64,000 bases of DNA. Source: Tenebrio molitor. Lineage: Eukaryota; Arthropoda; Insecta; Coleoptera; Tenebrionidae. The stretch is taken from assembly GCF_963966145.1 (NCBI RefSeq), contig NC_091046.1, positions 48,236,001 through 48,300,000 on the forward strand. Reading direction: 5' to 3'. How positions within the stretch are numbered: the first letter of the stretch is position 1; each line of letters begins with the position of its first letter. Shown here one piece after another: positions 49,526 through 63,924 of the stretch. The position numbers were made by a program, and so were the translations under genes. The notes beneath the pieces are model-generated. The model did not search any database and was not told the origin of the DNA. It was given only the letters and a program-made list of their open reading frames with translations.

Positions 49526-51685
49526 AAGACGTAAGTTTCTACATTTCATCCGAATTTCTTAACCAGGACTTTTCGAGGCAAAAATTTTATAACTCAAGAA
49601 ATGTACGGTTTGGGCAGGAAATTCTAAAATTTCTGAAAAGACGTAAGTTGCAATTATAACTCATGAAAGGGACGGTTTCGGCCGGAAATTATTAAATGTT
49701 CTAAATAGACGTAAGTTTCTACATTTCATGCGAATTTCTTAACCAGGACTTTTCGAGGCAAAAATTTTATAACTCAAGAAATGTACGGTTTGGGCAGGAA
49801 ATTCTTAAATTTCTGAAAAGACGTAAGTTGCAATTATAACTCATGAAAGGGACGGTTTCGGCCAGAAATTATTAAATTTTCTAAAAAGACGTAAGTTTCT
49901 ATATTTCATGCGAATTTCTTAACCAGGACTTTTCGAGGCAAAAATTTTATAACTCAAGAAATGTACGGTTTGGGCAGGAAATTCTTAAATTTCTGAAAAG
50001 ACGTAAGTTGCAATTATATTTCATGAAAGGGACGGTTTCGGCCAGAAATTATTAAATTTTCTAAAAAGACGTAAGTTTCTACATTTCATGCGAATTTCTT
50101 AACCAGGACTTTTCGAGGCAAAAATTTTATAACTCAAGAAATGTACAGTTTGGGCAGGAAATTCTAAAATTTCTGAAAAGACGTAAGTTGCAATTATAAC
50201 TCATGAAAGGGACGGTTTCGGCCGGAAATTATTAAATTTTCTAAAAAGACGTAAGTTTCCACATTTCATGCGAATTTCTTAACCCGGACTTTTCGAGGCA
50301 AAAATTTTATAACTCAAGAAATGTAGGGTTTGGGCAGGAAATTCTAAAATTTCTGAAAAGACGTAAGTTGCAATTATAACTCATGAAAGAGACGGTTTCG
50401 GCCGGAAATTATTAAATTTTCTAAAAAGACGTAAGTTTCTACATTTCATGCGAATTTCTTAACCAGGACTTTTCGAGGCAAAAATTTTATAACTCAAGAA
50501 ATGTACGGTTTGGGCAGCAAATTCTAAAATTTCTGAAAAGTCGTAAGTTGCAATTATAACTCATGAAAGGGACGGTTTCGGCCGGAAATTATTAAATTTT
50601 CTAAAAAGACGTAAGTTTCTACATTTCATGCGAATTTCTTAACCAGGACTTTTCGAGGCAAAAATTTTATAACTCAAGAAATGTACGGTTTGGGCAGGAA
50701 ATTCTAAAATTTCTGAAAAGACGTAAGTTGCAATTATAACTCATGAAAGGGACGGTTTCGGCCGGAAATTATTAAATTTTCTAAAAAGACGTAAGTTTCT
50801 ACATTTCATGCGAATTTCTTAACCCGGACTTTTCGAGGCAAAAATTTTATAACTCAAGAAATGTACGGTTTGGGCAGGAAATTCTAAAATTTCTGAAAAG
50901 ACGTAAGTTGTAATTATAACTCATGAAAGGGACGGTTTCGGCCGGAAATTATTAAATTTTCTAAAAAGACGTAAGTTTCTACATTTCATGCGAATTTCTT
51001 AACCAGGACTTTTCGAGGCAAAAATTTTATAACTCAAGAAATGTACGGTTTGGGCAGGAAATTCTAAAATTTCTGAAAAGACGTAAGTTGCAATTATAAC
51101 TCATGAAAGGGACGGTTTCGGCCGGAAATTATTAAATTTTCTAAAAAGACGTAAGTTTCTACATTTCATGCGAATTTCTTAACCAGGACTTTTCGAGGCA
51201 AAAATTTTATAACTCAAGAAATGTACGGTTTGGGCAGGAAATTCTAAAATTTCTGAAAAGACGTAAGTTGCAATTATAACTCATGAAAGGGACGGTTTCG
51301 GCCGGAAATTATTAAATTTTCTAAAAAGACGTAAGTTTCTACATTTCATGCGAATTTCTTAACCAGGACTTTTCGAGGCAAAAATTTTATAACTCAAGAA
51401 ATGTACGGTTTGGGCAGGAAATTCTAAAATTTCTGAAAAGACGTAAGTTGCATTTATAACTCATGAAAGGGACGGTTTCGGCCGGAAATTATTAAATTTT
51501 CTAAAAAGACGTAAGTTTCTACATTTCATGCGAATTTCTTAACCCGGACTTTTCGAGGCAAAAATTTTATAACTCAAGAAATGTAGGGTTTGGGCAGGAA
51601 ATTCTTAAATTTCTGAAAAGACGTAAGTTTCAATTATAACTCATGAAAGGGACGGTTTCGGCCGGAAATTATTAAATTTTCTAAA
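49526..51685 (+). repeat. Right-domain family, copy B core (12 monomers, 2160 bp)
   Basis: Units: TTCATCCG, CTAAATAG start, TATATTTC, TACAGTTT (50066), TTTCCACATTTC with AAAGAGACGG (50246), CAGCAA with AAAGTCG (50426), plain, GTAATTAT (50786), two plain units, GCATTTAT (51326), and C40-G81-T101-T125. The same twelve units recur at 53846-56005, 4320 bp away, with very few differences. Confidence 0.9.
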
Positions 51686-53845
51686 AAGACGTAAGTTTCT
51701 ACATTTCATGCGAATTTCTTAACCAGGACTTTTCGAGGCAAAAATTTTATAACTCAAGAAATGTACGGTTTGGGCAGGAAATTCTAAAATTTCTGAAAAG
51801 ACGTAAGTTGCAATTATAACTCATGAAAGGGACGGTTTCGGCCGGAAATTATTAAATTTTCTAAAAAGACGTAAGTTTCTACATTTCATGCGAATTTCTT
51901 AACCAGGACTTTTCGAGGCAAAAATTTTATAACTCAAGAAATGTACGGTTTGGGCAGGAAATTCTAAAATTTCTGAAAAGACGTAAGTTGCAATTATAAC
52001 TCATGAAAGGGACGGTTTCGGCCGGAAATTATTAAATTTTCTAAAAAGACGTAAGTTTCCACATTTCATGCGAATTTCTTAACCCGGACTTTTCGAGGCA
52101 AAAATTTTATAACTCAAGAAATGTAGGGTTTGGGCAGGAAATTCTAAAATTTCTGAAAAGACGTAAGTTGCAATTATAACTCATGAAAGAGACGGTTTCG
52201 GCCGGAAATTATTAAATTTTCTAAAAAGACGTAAGTTTCTACATTTCATGCGAATTTCTTAACCAGGACTTTTCGAGGCAAAAATTTTATAACTCAAGAA
52301 ATGTACGGTTTGGGCAGCAAATTCTAAAATTTCTGAAAAGTCGTAAGTTGCAATTATAACTCATGAAAGGGACGGTTTCGGCCGGAAATTATTAAATTTT
52401 CTAAAAAGACGTAAGTTTCTACATTTCATGCGAATTTCTTAACCAGGACTTTTCGAGGCAAAAATTTTATAACTCAAGAAATGTACGGTTTGGGCAGGAA
52501 ATTCTAAAATTTCTGAAAAGACGTAAGTTGCAATTATAACTCATGAAAGGGACGGTTTCGGCCGGAAATTATTAAATTTTCTAAAAAGACGTAAGTTTCT
52601 ACATTTCATGCGAATTTCTTAACCCGGACTTTTCGAGGCAAAAATTTTATAACTCAAGAAATGTACGGTTTGGGCAGGAAATTCTAAAATTTCTGAAAAG
52701 ACGTAAGTTGTAATTATAACTCATGAAAGGGACGGTTTCGGCCGGAAATTATTAAATTTTCTAAAAAGACGTAAGTTTCTACATTTCATGCGAATTTCTT
52801 AACCAGGACTTTTCGAGGCAAAAATTTTATAACTCAAGAAATGTACGGTTTGGGCAGGAAATTCTAAAATTTCTGAAAAGACGTAAGTTGCAATTATAAC
52901 TCATGAAAGGGACGGTTTCGGCCGGAAATTATTAAATTTTCTAAAAAGACGTAAGTTTCTACATTTCATGCGAATTTCTTAACCAGGACTTTTCGAGGCA
53001 AAAATTTTATAACTCAAGAAATGTACGGTTTGGGCAGGAAATTCTTAAATTTCTGAAAAGACGTAAGTTGCAATTATAACTCATGAAAGGGACGGTTTCG
53101 GCCAGAAATTATTAAATTTTCTAAAAAGACGTAAGTTTCTATATTTCATGCGAATTTCTTAACCAGGACTTTTCGAGGCAAAAATTTTATAACTCAAGAA
53201 ATGTACGGTTTGGGCAGGAAATTCTAAAATTTCTGAAAAGACGTAAGTTGCAATTATAACTCATGAAAGGGACGGTTTCGGCCGGAAATTATTAAATTTT
53301 CTAAAAAGACGTAAGTTTCTACATTTCATGCGAATTTCTTAACCAGGACTTTTCGAGGCAAAAATTTTATAACTCAAGAAATGTACGGTTTGGGCAGGAA
53401 ATTCTAGAATTTCTGAAAAGACGTAAGTTGCAATTATAACTCATGAAAGGGACGGTTTCGGCCGGAAATTATTAAATTTTCTAAAAAGACGTAAGTTTCT
53501 ACATTTCATGCGAATTTCTTAACCCGGACTTTTCGAGGCAAAAATTTTATAACTCAAGAAATGTACGGTTTGGGCAGGAAATTCTAAAATTTCTGAAAAG
53601 ACGTAAGTTGCAATTATAACTCATGAAAGGGACGGTTTCGGCCGGAAATTATTAAATTTTCTAAAAAGACGTAAGTTTCTACATTTCATGCGAATTTCTT
53701 AACCAGGACTTTTCGAGGCAAAAATTTTATAACTCAAGAAATGTACGGTTTGGGCAGGAAATTCTTAAATTTCTGAAAAGACGTAAGTTGCAATTATATC
53801 TCATGAAAGGGACGGTTTCGGCCGGAAATTATTAAATTTTCTAAA
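51686..53845 (+). repeat. 12 monomers linking copies B and C
   Basis: The units from 51866 to about 52945 repeat 50066-51145 at an 1800-bp distance (TTTCCACATTTC at 52046, CAGCAA/AAAGTCG at 52226, GTAATTAT at 52586). Then come a GCCAGAAA/TATATTTC pair (52946, 53126), CTAGAAT (53306), a C40 unit and a T134 unit leading to the next TTCATCCG. The latter part matches 46286-46825 of copy A, 7020 bp upstream. Confidence 0.85.
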
Positions 53846-56005
53846 AAGACGTAAGTTTCTACATTTCATCCGAATTTCTTAACCAGGACTTTTCGAGGCA
53901 AAAATTTTATAACTCAAGAAATGTACGGTTTGGGCAGGAAATTCTAAAATTTCTGAAAAGACGTAAGTTGCAATTATAACTCATGAAAGGGACGGTTTCG
54001 GCCGGAAATTATTAAATGTTCTAAATAGACGTAAGTTTCTACATTTCATGCGAATTTCTTAACCAGGACTTTTCGAGGCAAAAATTTTATAACTCAAGAA
54101 ATGTACGGTTTGGGCAGGAAATTCTTAAATTTCTGAAAAGACGTAAGTTGCAATTATAACTCATGAAAGGGACGGTTTCGGCCAGAAATTATTAAATTTT
54201 CTAAAAAGACGTAAGTTTCTATATTTCATGCGAATTTCTTAACCAGGACTTTTCGAGGCAAAAATTTTATAACTCAAGAAATGTACGGTTTGGGCAGGAA
54301 ATTCTTAAATTTCTGAAAAGACGTAAGTTGCAATTATATTTCATGAAAGGGACGGTTTCGGCCAGAAATTATTAAATTTTCTAAAAAGACGTAAGTTTCT
54401 ACATTTCATGCGAATTTCTTAACCAGGACTTTTCGAGGCAAAAATTTTATAACTCAAGAAATGTACAGTTTGGGCAGGAAATTCTAAAATTTCTGAAAAG
54501 ACGTAAGTTGCAATTATAACTCATGAAAGGGACGGTTTCGGCCGGAAATTATTAAATTTTCTAAAAAGACGTAAGTTTCCACATTTCATGCGAATTTCTT
54601 AACCCGGACTTTTCGAGGCAAAAATTTTATAACTCAAGAAATGTAGGGTTTGGGCAGGAAATTCTAAAATTTCTGAAAAGACGTAAGTTGCAATTATAAC
54701 TCATGAAAGAGACGGTTTCGGCCGGAAATTATTAAATTTTCTAAAAAGACGTAAGTTTCTACATTTCATGCGAATTTCTTAACCAGGACTTTTCGAGGCA
54801 AAAATTTTATAACTCAAGAAATGTACGGTTTGGGCAGCAAATTCTAAAATTTCTGAAAAGTCGTAAGTTGCAATTATAACTCATGAAAGGGACGGTTTCG
54901 GCCGGAAATTATTAAATTTTCTAAAAAGACGTAAGTTTCTACATTTCATGCGAATTTCTTAACCAGGACTTTTCGAGGCAAAAATTTTATAACTCAAGAA
55001 ATGTACGGTTTGGGCAGGAAATTCTAAAATTTCTGAAAAGACGTAAGTTGCAATTATAACTCATGAAAGGGACGGTTTCGGCCGGAAATTATTAAATTTT
55101 CTAAAAAGACGTAAGTTTCTACATTTCATGCGAATTTCTTAACCCGGACTTTTCGAGGCAAAAATTTTATAACTCAAGAAATGTACGGTTTGGGCAGGAA
55201 ATTCTAAAATTTCTGAAAAGACGTAAGTTGTAATTATAACTCATGAAAGGGACGGTTTCGGCCGGAAATTATTAAATTTTCTAAAAAGACGTAAGTTTCT
55301 ACATTTCATGCGAATTTCTTAACCAGGACTTTTCGAGGCAAAAATTTTATAACTCAAGAAATGTACGGTTTGGGCAGGAAATTCTAAAATTTCTGAAAAG
55401 ACGTAAGTTGCAATTATAACTCATGAAAGGGACGGTTTCGGCCGGAAATTATTAAATTTTCTAAAAAGACGTAAGTTTCTACATTTCATGCGAATTTCTT
55501 AACCAGGACTTTTCGAGGCAAAAATTTTATAACTCAAGAAATGTACGGTTTGGGCAGGAAATTCTAAAATTTCTGAAAAGACGTAAGTTGCAATTATAAC
55601 TCATGAAAGGGACGGTTTCGGCCGGAAATTATTAAATTTTCTAAAAAGACGTAAGTTTCTACATTTCATGCGAATTTCTTAACCAGGACTTTTCGAGGCA
55701 AAAATTTTATAACTCAAGAAATGTACGGTTTGGGCAGGAAATTCTAAAATTTCTGAAAAGACGTAAGTTGCATTTATAACTCATGAAAGGGACGGTTTCG
55801 GCCGGAAATTATTAAATTTTCTAAAAAGACGTAAGTTTCTACATTTCATGCGAATTTCTTAACCCGGACTTTTCGAGGCAAAAATTTTATAACTCAAGAA
55901 ATGTAGGGTTTGGGCAGGAAATTCTTAAATTTCTGAAAAGACGTAAGTTGCAATTATAACTCATGAAAGGGACGGTTTCGGCCGGAAATTATTAAATTTT
56001 CTAAA
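53846..56005 (+). repeat. Right-domain family, copy C core (12 monomers, 2160 bp)
   Basis: Same marker order as 49526-51685: TTCATCCG, CTAAATAG start, TATATTTC, TACAGTTT, TTTCCACATTTC, CAGCAA/AAAGTCG, GTAATTAT (55106) and GCATTTAT (55646). The last unit (55826) has G125 where copy B has T125. Homology stops here: the next unit, 56006, begins with TTTCAACATTTC, unique in the window. Confidence 0.9.
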
Positions 56006-59000
56006 AAGACGTAAGTTTCAACATTTCATGCGAATTTCTTAACCAGGACTTTTCGAGGCAAAAATTTTATAACTCAAGAAATGTACGGTTTGGGCAGGAA
56101 ATTCTAAAATTTCTGAAAAGACGTAAGTTGCAATTATAACTCATGAAAGGGACGGTTTCGGCCGGAAATTATTAAATTTTCTAAAAAGACGTAAGTTTCT
56201 ACATTTCATGCGAATTTCTTAACCAGGACTTTTCGAGGCAAAAATTTTATAACTCAAGAAATGTACGGTTTGGGCAGGAAATTCTAAAATTTCTGAAAAG
56301 ACGTAAGTTGCAATTATAACTCATGAAAGGGACGGTTTCGGCCGGAAATTATTAAATTTTCTAAAAAGACGTAAGTTTCTACATTTCATGCGAATTTCTT
56401 AACCCGGACTTTTCGAGGCAAAAATTTTATAACTCAAGAAATGTAGGGTTTGGGCAGGAAATTCTAAAATTTCTGAAAAGACGTAAGTTGCAATTATAAC
56501 TCATGAAAGGGACGGTTTCGGCCGGAAATTATTAAATTTTCTAAAAAGACGTAAGTTTCTACATTTCATGCGAATTTCTTAACCCGGACTTTTCGAGGCA
56601 AAAATTTTATAACCCAAGAAATGTACGGTTTGGGCAGGAAATTCTAAAATTTCTGAAAAGACGTAAGTTGCAATTATAACTCATGAAAGGGACGGTTTCG
56701 GCCGGAAATTATTAAATTTTCTAAAAAGACGTAAGTTTCTACATTTCATGCGAATTTCTTAACCCGGACTTTTCGAGGCAAAAATTTTATAACTCAAGAA
56801 ATGTACGGTTTGGGCAGGAAATTCTAAAATTTCTGAAAAGACGTAAGTTGCAATTATAACTCATGAAAGGGACGGTTTCGGCCGGAAATTATTAAATTTT
56901 CTAAAAAGACGTAAGTTTCTACATTTCATGCGAATTTCTTAACCAGGACTTTTCGAGGCAAAAATTTTATAACTCAAGAAATGTACGGTTTGGGCAGGAA
57001 ATTCTTAAATTTCTGAAAAGACGTAAGTTTCAATTATAACTCATGAAAGGGACGGTTTCGGCCGGAAATTATTAAATTTTCTAAAAAGACGTAAGTTTCT
57101 ACATTTCATGCGAATTTCTTAACCAGGACTTTTCGAGGCAAAAATTTTATAACTCAAGTAATGTACGGTTTGGGCAGGAAATTCTTAAATTTCTGAAAAG
57201 ACGTAAGTTGCAATTATATCTCATGAAAGGGACGGTTTCGGCCGGAAATTATTAAATTTTCTAAAAAGACGTAAGTTTCTACATTTCATGCGAATTTCTT
57301 AACCAGGACTTTTCGAGGCAAAAATTTTATAACTCAAGAAATGTACGGTTTGGGCAGGAAATTCTAAAATTTCTGAAAAGACGTAAGTTACAATTATAAC
57401 TCATGAAAGGGACGGTTTCGGCCGGAAATTATTAAATTTTCTACAAAGACGTAAGTTTCTACATTTCATGCGAATTTCTTAACCAGGACTTTTCGAGGCA
57501 AAAATTTTATAACTCAAGAAATGTACGGTTTGGGCAGGAAATTCTAAAATTTCTGAAAAGACGTAAGTTGCAATTATAACTCATGAAAGGGACGGTTTCG
57601 GCCGGAAATTATTAAATTTTCTACAAAGACGTAAGTTTCTACATTTCATGCGAATTTCTTAACCAGGACTTTTCGAGGCAAAAATTTTATAACTCAAGAA
57701 ATGTACGGTTTGGGCAGGAAATTCTTAAATTTCTGAAAAGACGTAAGTTGCAATTATAACTCATGAAAGGGACGCTTTCGGCCGGAAATTATTAAATTTT
57801 CTAAAAAGACGTAAGTTTCTACATTTCATGCGAATTTCTTAACCAGGACTTTTCGAGGCAAAAATTTTATAACTCAAGTAATGTACGGTTTGGGCAGGAA
57901 ATTCTTAAATTTCTGAAAAGACGTAAGTTGCAATTATATCTCATGAAAGGGACGGTTTCGGCCGGAAATTATTAAATTTTCTAAAAAGACGTAAGTTTCT
58001 ACATTTCATGCGAATTTCTTAACCAGGACTTTTCGAGGCAAAAATTTTATAACTCAAGAAATGTACGGTTTGGGCAGGAAATTCTAAAATTTCTGAAAAG
58101 ACGTAAGTTGCAATTATAACTCATGAAAGGGACGGTTTCGGCCGGAAATTATTAAATTTTCTACAAAGACGTAAGTTTCTACATTTCATGCGAATTTCTT
58201 AACCAGGACTTTTCGAGGCAAAAATTTTATAACTCAAGAAATGTACGGTTTGGGCAGGAAATTCTTAAATTTCTGAAAAGACGTAAGTTGCAATTATATC
58301 TCATGAAAGGGACGGTTTCGGCCGGAAATTATTAAATTTTCTAAAAAGACGTAAGTTTCTACATTTCATGCGAATTTCTTAACCAGGACTTTTCGAGGCA
58401 AAAATTTTATAACTCAAGAAATGTACGGTTTGGGCAGGAAATTCTAAAATTTCTGAAAAGACGTAAGTTGCAATTATAACTCATGAAAGGGACGGTTTCG
58501 GCCGGAAATTATTAAATTTTCTAAAAAGACGTAAGTTTCTACATTTCATGCGAATTTCTTAACCAGGACTTTTCGAGGCAAAAATTTTATAACTCAAGAA
58601 ATGTACGGTTTGGGCAGGAAATTCTAAAATTTCTGAAAAGACGTAAGTTGCAATTATAACTCATGAAAGGGACGGTTTCGGCCGGAAATTATTAAATTTT
58701 CTAAAAAGACGTAAGTTTCTACATTTCATGCGAATTTCTTAACCAGGACTTTTCGAGGCAAAAATTTTATAACTCAAGAAATGTACGGTTTGGGCAGGAA
58801 ATTCTAAAATTTCTGAAAAGACGTAAGTTGCAATTATAACTCATGAAAGGGACGGTTTCGGCCGGAAATTATTAAATTTTCTAAAAAGGCGTAAGTTTCT
58901 ACATTTCATGCGAATTTCTTAACCAGGACTTTTCGAGGCAAAAATTTTATAACTCAAGAAATGTACGGTTTGGGCAAAAAATTCTAAAATTTCTGAAAAG

Positions 59001-62000
59001 ACGTAAGTTGCAATTATAACTCATGAAAGGGACGGTTTCGGCCGGAAATTATTAAATTTTCTAAAAAGACGTAAGTTTCTACATTTCATGCGAATTTCTT
59101 AACCCGGACTTTTCGAGGGAAAAATTTTATAACTCAAGAAATGTAGGGTTTGGGCAGGAAATTCTTAAATTTCTGAAAAGACGTAAGTTTCAATTATAAC
59201 TCATGAAAGGGACGGTTTCGGCCGGAAATTATTAAATTTTCTAAAAAGACGTAAGTTTCTACATTTCATGCGAATTTCTTAACCAGGACTTTTCGAGGCA
59301 AAAATTTTATAACTCAAGAAATGTAGGGTTTGGGCAGGAAATTCTAAAATTTCTGAAAAGACGTAAGTTGCAATTATAACTCATGAAAGGGACGGTTTCG
59401 GCCGGAAATTATTAAATTTTCTAAAAAGACGTAAGTTTCTACATTTCATGCGAATTTCTTAACCAGGACTTTTCGAGGCAAAAATTTTATAACTCAAGAA
59501 ATGTACGGTTTGGGCAGGAAATTCTTAAATTTCTGAAAAGACGTAAGTTGCAATTATATCTCATGAAAGGGACGGTTTCGGCCGGAAATTATTAAATTTT
59601 CTAAAAAGACGTAAGTTTCTACATTTCATGCGAATTTCTTAACCCGGACTTTTCGAGGCAAAAATTTTATAACTCAAGAAATGTAGGGTTTGGGCAGGAA
59701 ATTCTTAAATTTCTGAAAAGACGTAAGTTTCAATTATAACTCATGAAAGGGACGGTTTCGGCCGGAAATTATTAAATTTTCTAAAAAGACGTAAGTTTCT
59801 ACATTTCATGCGAATTTCTTAACCAGGACTTTTCGAGGCAAAAATTTTATAACTCAAGAAATGTACGGTTTGGGCAGGAAATTCTAAAATTTCTGAAAAG
59901 ACGTAAGTTGCAATTATAACTCATGAAAGGGACGGTTTCGGCCGGAAATTATTAAATTTTCTAAAAAGACGTAAGTTTCTACATTTCATGCGAATTTCTT
60001 AACCCGGACTTTTCGAGGCAAAAATTTTATAACTCAAGAAATGTAGGGTTTGGGTAGGAAATTCTAAAATTTCTGAAAAGACGTAAGTTGCAATTATAAC
60101 TCATGAAAGGGACGGTTTCGGCCGGAAATTATTAAATTTTCTAAAAAGACGTAAGTTTCTACATTTCATGCGAATTTCTTAACCAGGACTTTTCGAGGCA
60201 AAAATTTTATAACTCAAGAAATGTACGGTTTGGGCAGGAAATTCTTAAATTTCTGAAAAGACGTAAGTTGCAATTATATCTCATGAAAGGGACGGTTTCG
60301 GCCGGAAATTATTAAATTTTCTAAAAAGACGTAAGTTTCTACATTTCATGCGAATTTCTTAACCCGGACTTTTCGAGGCAAAAATTTTATAACTCAAGAA
60401 ATGTACGGTTTGGGCAGGAAATTCTAAAATTTCTGAAAAGACGTAAGTTGCAATTATAACTCATGAAAGGGACGGTTTCGGCCGGAAATTATTAAATTTT
60501 CTAAAAAGACGTAAGTTTCTACATTTCATGCGAATTTCTTAACCAGGACTTTTCGAGGCAAAAATTTTATAACTCAAGAAATGTACGGTTTGGGCAGGAA
60601 ATTCTTAAATTTCTGAAGAGACGTAAGTTGCAATTATATCTCATGAAAGGGACGGTTTCGGCCGGAAATTATTAAATTTTCTAAAAAGACGTAAGTTTCT
60701 ACATTTCATGCGAATTTCTTAACCCGGACTTTTCGAGGCAAAAATTTTATAACTCAAGAAATGTAGGGTTTGGGCAGGAAATTCTTAAATTTCTGAAAAG
60801 ACGTAAGTTTCAATTATAACTCATGAAAGGGACGGTTTCGGCCGGAAATTATTAAATTTTCTAAAAAGACGTAAGTTTCTACATTTCATGCGAATTTCTT
60901 AACCAGGACTTTTCGAGGCAAAAATTTTATAACTCAAGAAATGTAGGGTTTGGGCAGGAAATTCTTAAATTTCTGAAAAGACGTAAGTTTCAATTATAAC
61001 TCATGAAAGGGACGGTTTCGGCCGGAAATTATTAAATTTTCTAAAAAGACGTAAGTTTCTACATTTCATGCGAATTTCTTAACCAGGACTTTTCGAGGCA
61101 AAAATTTTATAACTCAAGAAATGTACGGTTTGGGCAGGAAATTCTAAAATTTCTGAAAAGACGTAAGTTGCAATTATAACTCATGAAAGGGACGGTTTCG
61201 GCCGGAAATTATTAAATTTTCTACAAAGACGTAAGTTTCTACATTTCATGCGAATTTCTTAACCAGGACTTTTCGAGGCAAAAATTTTATAACTCAAGAA
61301 ATGTACGGTTTGGGCAGGAAATTCTTAAATTTCTGAAAAGACGTAAGTTGCAATTATAACTCATGAAAGGGACGGTTTCGGCCGGAAATTATTAAATTTT
61401 CTAAAAAGACGTAAGTTTCTACATTTCATGCGAATTTCTTAACCAGGACTTTTCGAGGCAAAAATTTTATAACTCAAGTAATGTACGGTTTGGGCAGGAA
61501 ATTCTTAAATTTCTGAAAAGACGTAAGTTGCAATTATATCTCATGAAAGGGACGGTTTCGGCCGGAAATTATTAAATTTTCTAAAAAGACGTAAGTTTCT
61601 ACATTTCATGCGAATTTCTTAACCAGGACTTTTCGAGGCAAAAATTTTATAACTCAAGAAATGTACGGTTTGGGCAGGAAATTCTAAAATTTCTGAAAAG
61701 ACGTAAGTTGCAATTATAACTCATGAAAGGGACGGTTTCGGCCGGAAATTATTAAATTTTCTAAAAAGACGTAAGTTTCTACATTTCATGCGAATTTCTT
61801 AACCAGGACTTTTCGAGGCAAAAATTTTATAACTCAAGAAATGTACGGTTTGGGCAGGAAATTCTAAAATTTCTGAAAAGACGTAAGTTGCAATTATAAC
61901 TCATGAAAGGGACGGTTTCGGCCGGAAATTATTAAATTTTCTAAAAAGACGTAAGTTTCTACATTTCATGCGAATTTCTTAACCAGGACTTTTCGAGGCA

Positions 62001-63924
62001 AAAATTTTATAACTCAAGAAATGTACGGTTTGGGCAGGAAATTCTTAAATTTCTGAAAAGACGTAAGTTGCAATTATATCTCATGAAAGGGACGGTTTCG
62101 GCCGGAAATTATTAAATTTTCTAAAAAGACGTAAGTTTCTACATTTCATGCGAATTTCTTAACCCGGACTTTTCGAGGCAAAAATTTTATAACTCAAGAA
62201 ATGTAGGATTTGGGCAGGAAATTCTAAAATTTCTGAAAAGACGTAAGTTGCAATTATAACTCATGAAAGGGACGGTTTCGGCCGGAAATTATTAAATTTT
62301 CTAAAAAGACGTAAGTTTCTACATTTCATGCGAATTTCTTAACCCGGACTTTTCGAGGCAAAAATTTTATAACTCAAGAAATGTACGGTTTGGGCAGGAA
62401 ATTCTAAAATTTCTGAAAAGACGTAAGTTGCAATTATAACTCATGAAAGGGACGGTTTCGGCCGGAAATTATTAAATTTTCTAAAAAGACGTAAGTTTCT
62501 ACATTTCATGCGAATTTCTTAACCCGGACTTTTCGAGGCAAAAATTTTATAACTCAAGAAATGTACGGTTTGGGCAGGAAATTCTAAAATTTCTGAAAAG
62601 ACGTAAGTTGCAATTATAACTCATGAAAGGGACGGTTTCGGCCGGAAATTATTAAATTTTCTAAAAAGACGTAAGTTTCTACATTTCATGCGAATTTCTT
62701 AACCAGGACTTTTCGAGGCAAAAATTTTATAACTCAAGAAATGTACGGTTTGGGCAGGAAATTCTTAAATTTCTGAAAAGACGTAAGTTGCAATTATAAC
62801 TCATGAAAGGGACGGTTTCGGCCGGAAATTATTAAATTTTCTAAAAAGACGTAAGTTTCTACATTTCATGCGAATTTCTTAACCCGGACTTTTCGAGGCA
62901 AAAATTTTATAACTCAAGAAATGTAGGGTTTGGGCAGGAAATTCTTAAATTTCTGAAAAGACGTAAGTTTCAATTATAACTCATGAAAGGGACGGTTTCG
63001 GCCGGAAATTATTAAATTTTCTAAAAAGACGTAAGTTTCTACATTTCATGCGAATTTCTTAACCAGGACTTTTCGAGGCAAAAATTTTATAACTCAAGAA
63101 ATGTAGGGTTTGGGCAGGAAATTCTAAAATTTCTGAAAAGACGTAAGTTGCAATTATAACTCATGAAAGGGACGGTTTCGGCCGGAAATTATTAAATTTT
63201 CTAAAAAGACGTAAGTTTCTACATTTCATGCGAATTTCTTAACCCGGACTTTTCGAGGCAAAAATTTCATAACTCAAGAAATGTACGGTTTGGGCAGGAA
63301 ATTCTAAAATTTCTGAAAAGACGTAAGTTGCAATTATAACTCATGAAAGGGACGGTTTCGGCCGGAAATTATTAAATTTTCTAAAAAGACGTAAGTTTCT
63401 ACATTTCATGCGAATTTCTTAACCAGGACTTTTCGAGGCAAAAATTTTATAACTCAAGAAATGTACGGTTTGGGCAGGAAATTCTAAAATTTCTGAAAAG
63501 ACGTAAGTTGCAATTATAACTCATGAAAGGGACGGTTTCGGCCGGAAATTATTAAATTTTCTAAAAGACGTAAGTTTCTACATTTCATGCGAATTTCTTA
63601 ACCCGGACTTTTCGAGGGAAAAATTTTATAACTCAAGAAATGTAGGGTTTGGGCAGGAAATTCTTAAATTTCTGAAAAGACGTAAGTTTCAATTATAACT
63701 CATGAAAGGGACGGTTTCGGCCGGAAATTATTAAATTTTCTAAAAAGACGTAAGTTTCTACATTTCATGCGAATTTCTTAACCAGGACTTTTCGAGGCAA
63801 AAATTTTATAACTCAAGAAATGTACGGTTTGGGCAGGAAATTCTAAAATTTCTGAAAAGACGTAAGTTGCAATTATAACTCATGAAAGGGACGGTTTCGG
63901 CCGGAAATTATTAAATTTTCTAAA
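56006..63924 (+). repeat. Right-edge domain, 44 monomers
   Basis: Mostly A40-C81-A101-G125 units with interspersed T134 units and a few C40-G81-T125 units. Local markers: CTCAAGTAATG at 57086, 57806 and 61406; CTACAAAG at the boundaries before 57446, 57626, 58166 and 61226; GGGCAAAAAATT at 58886; GGGTAGG at 59966; CTGAAGAG in 60506; GGATTT at 62126. The pair CTACAAAG-unit then CTCAAGTAATG-unit recurs 3600 bp apart (57626 and 61226). The unit at 63386 lost one A at its end (CTAAAAGACG) and is 179 bp. No long block duplication was evident. Confidence 0.8.
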
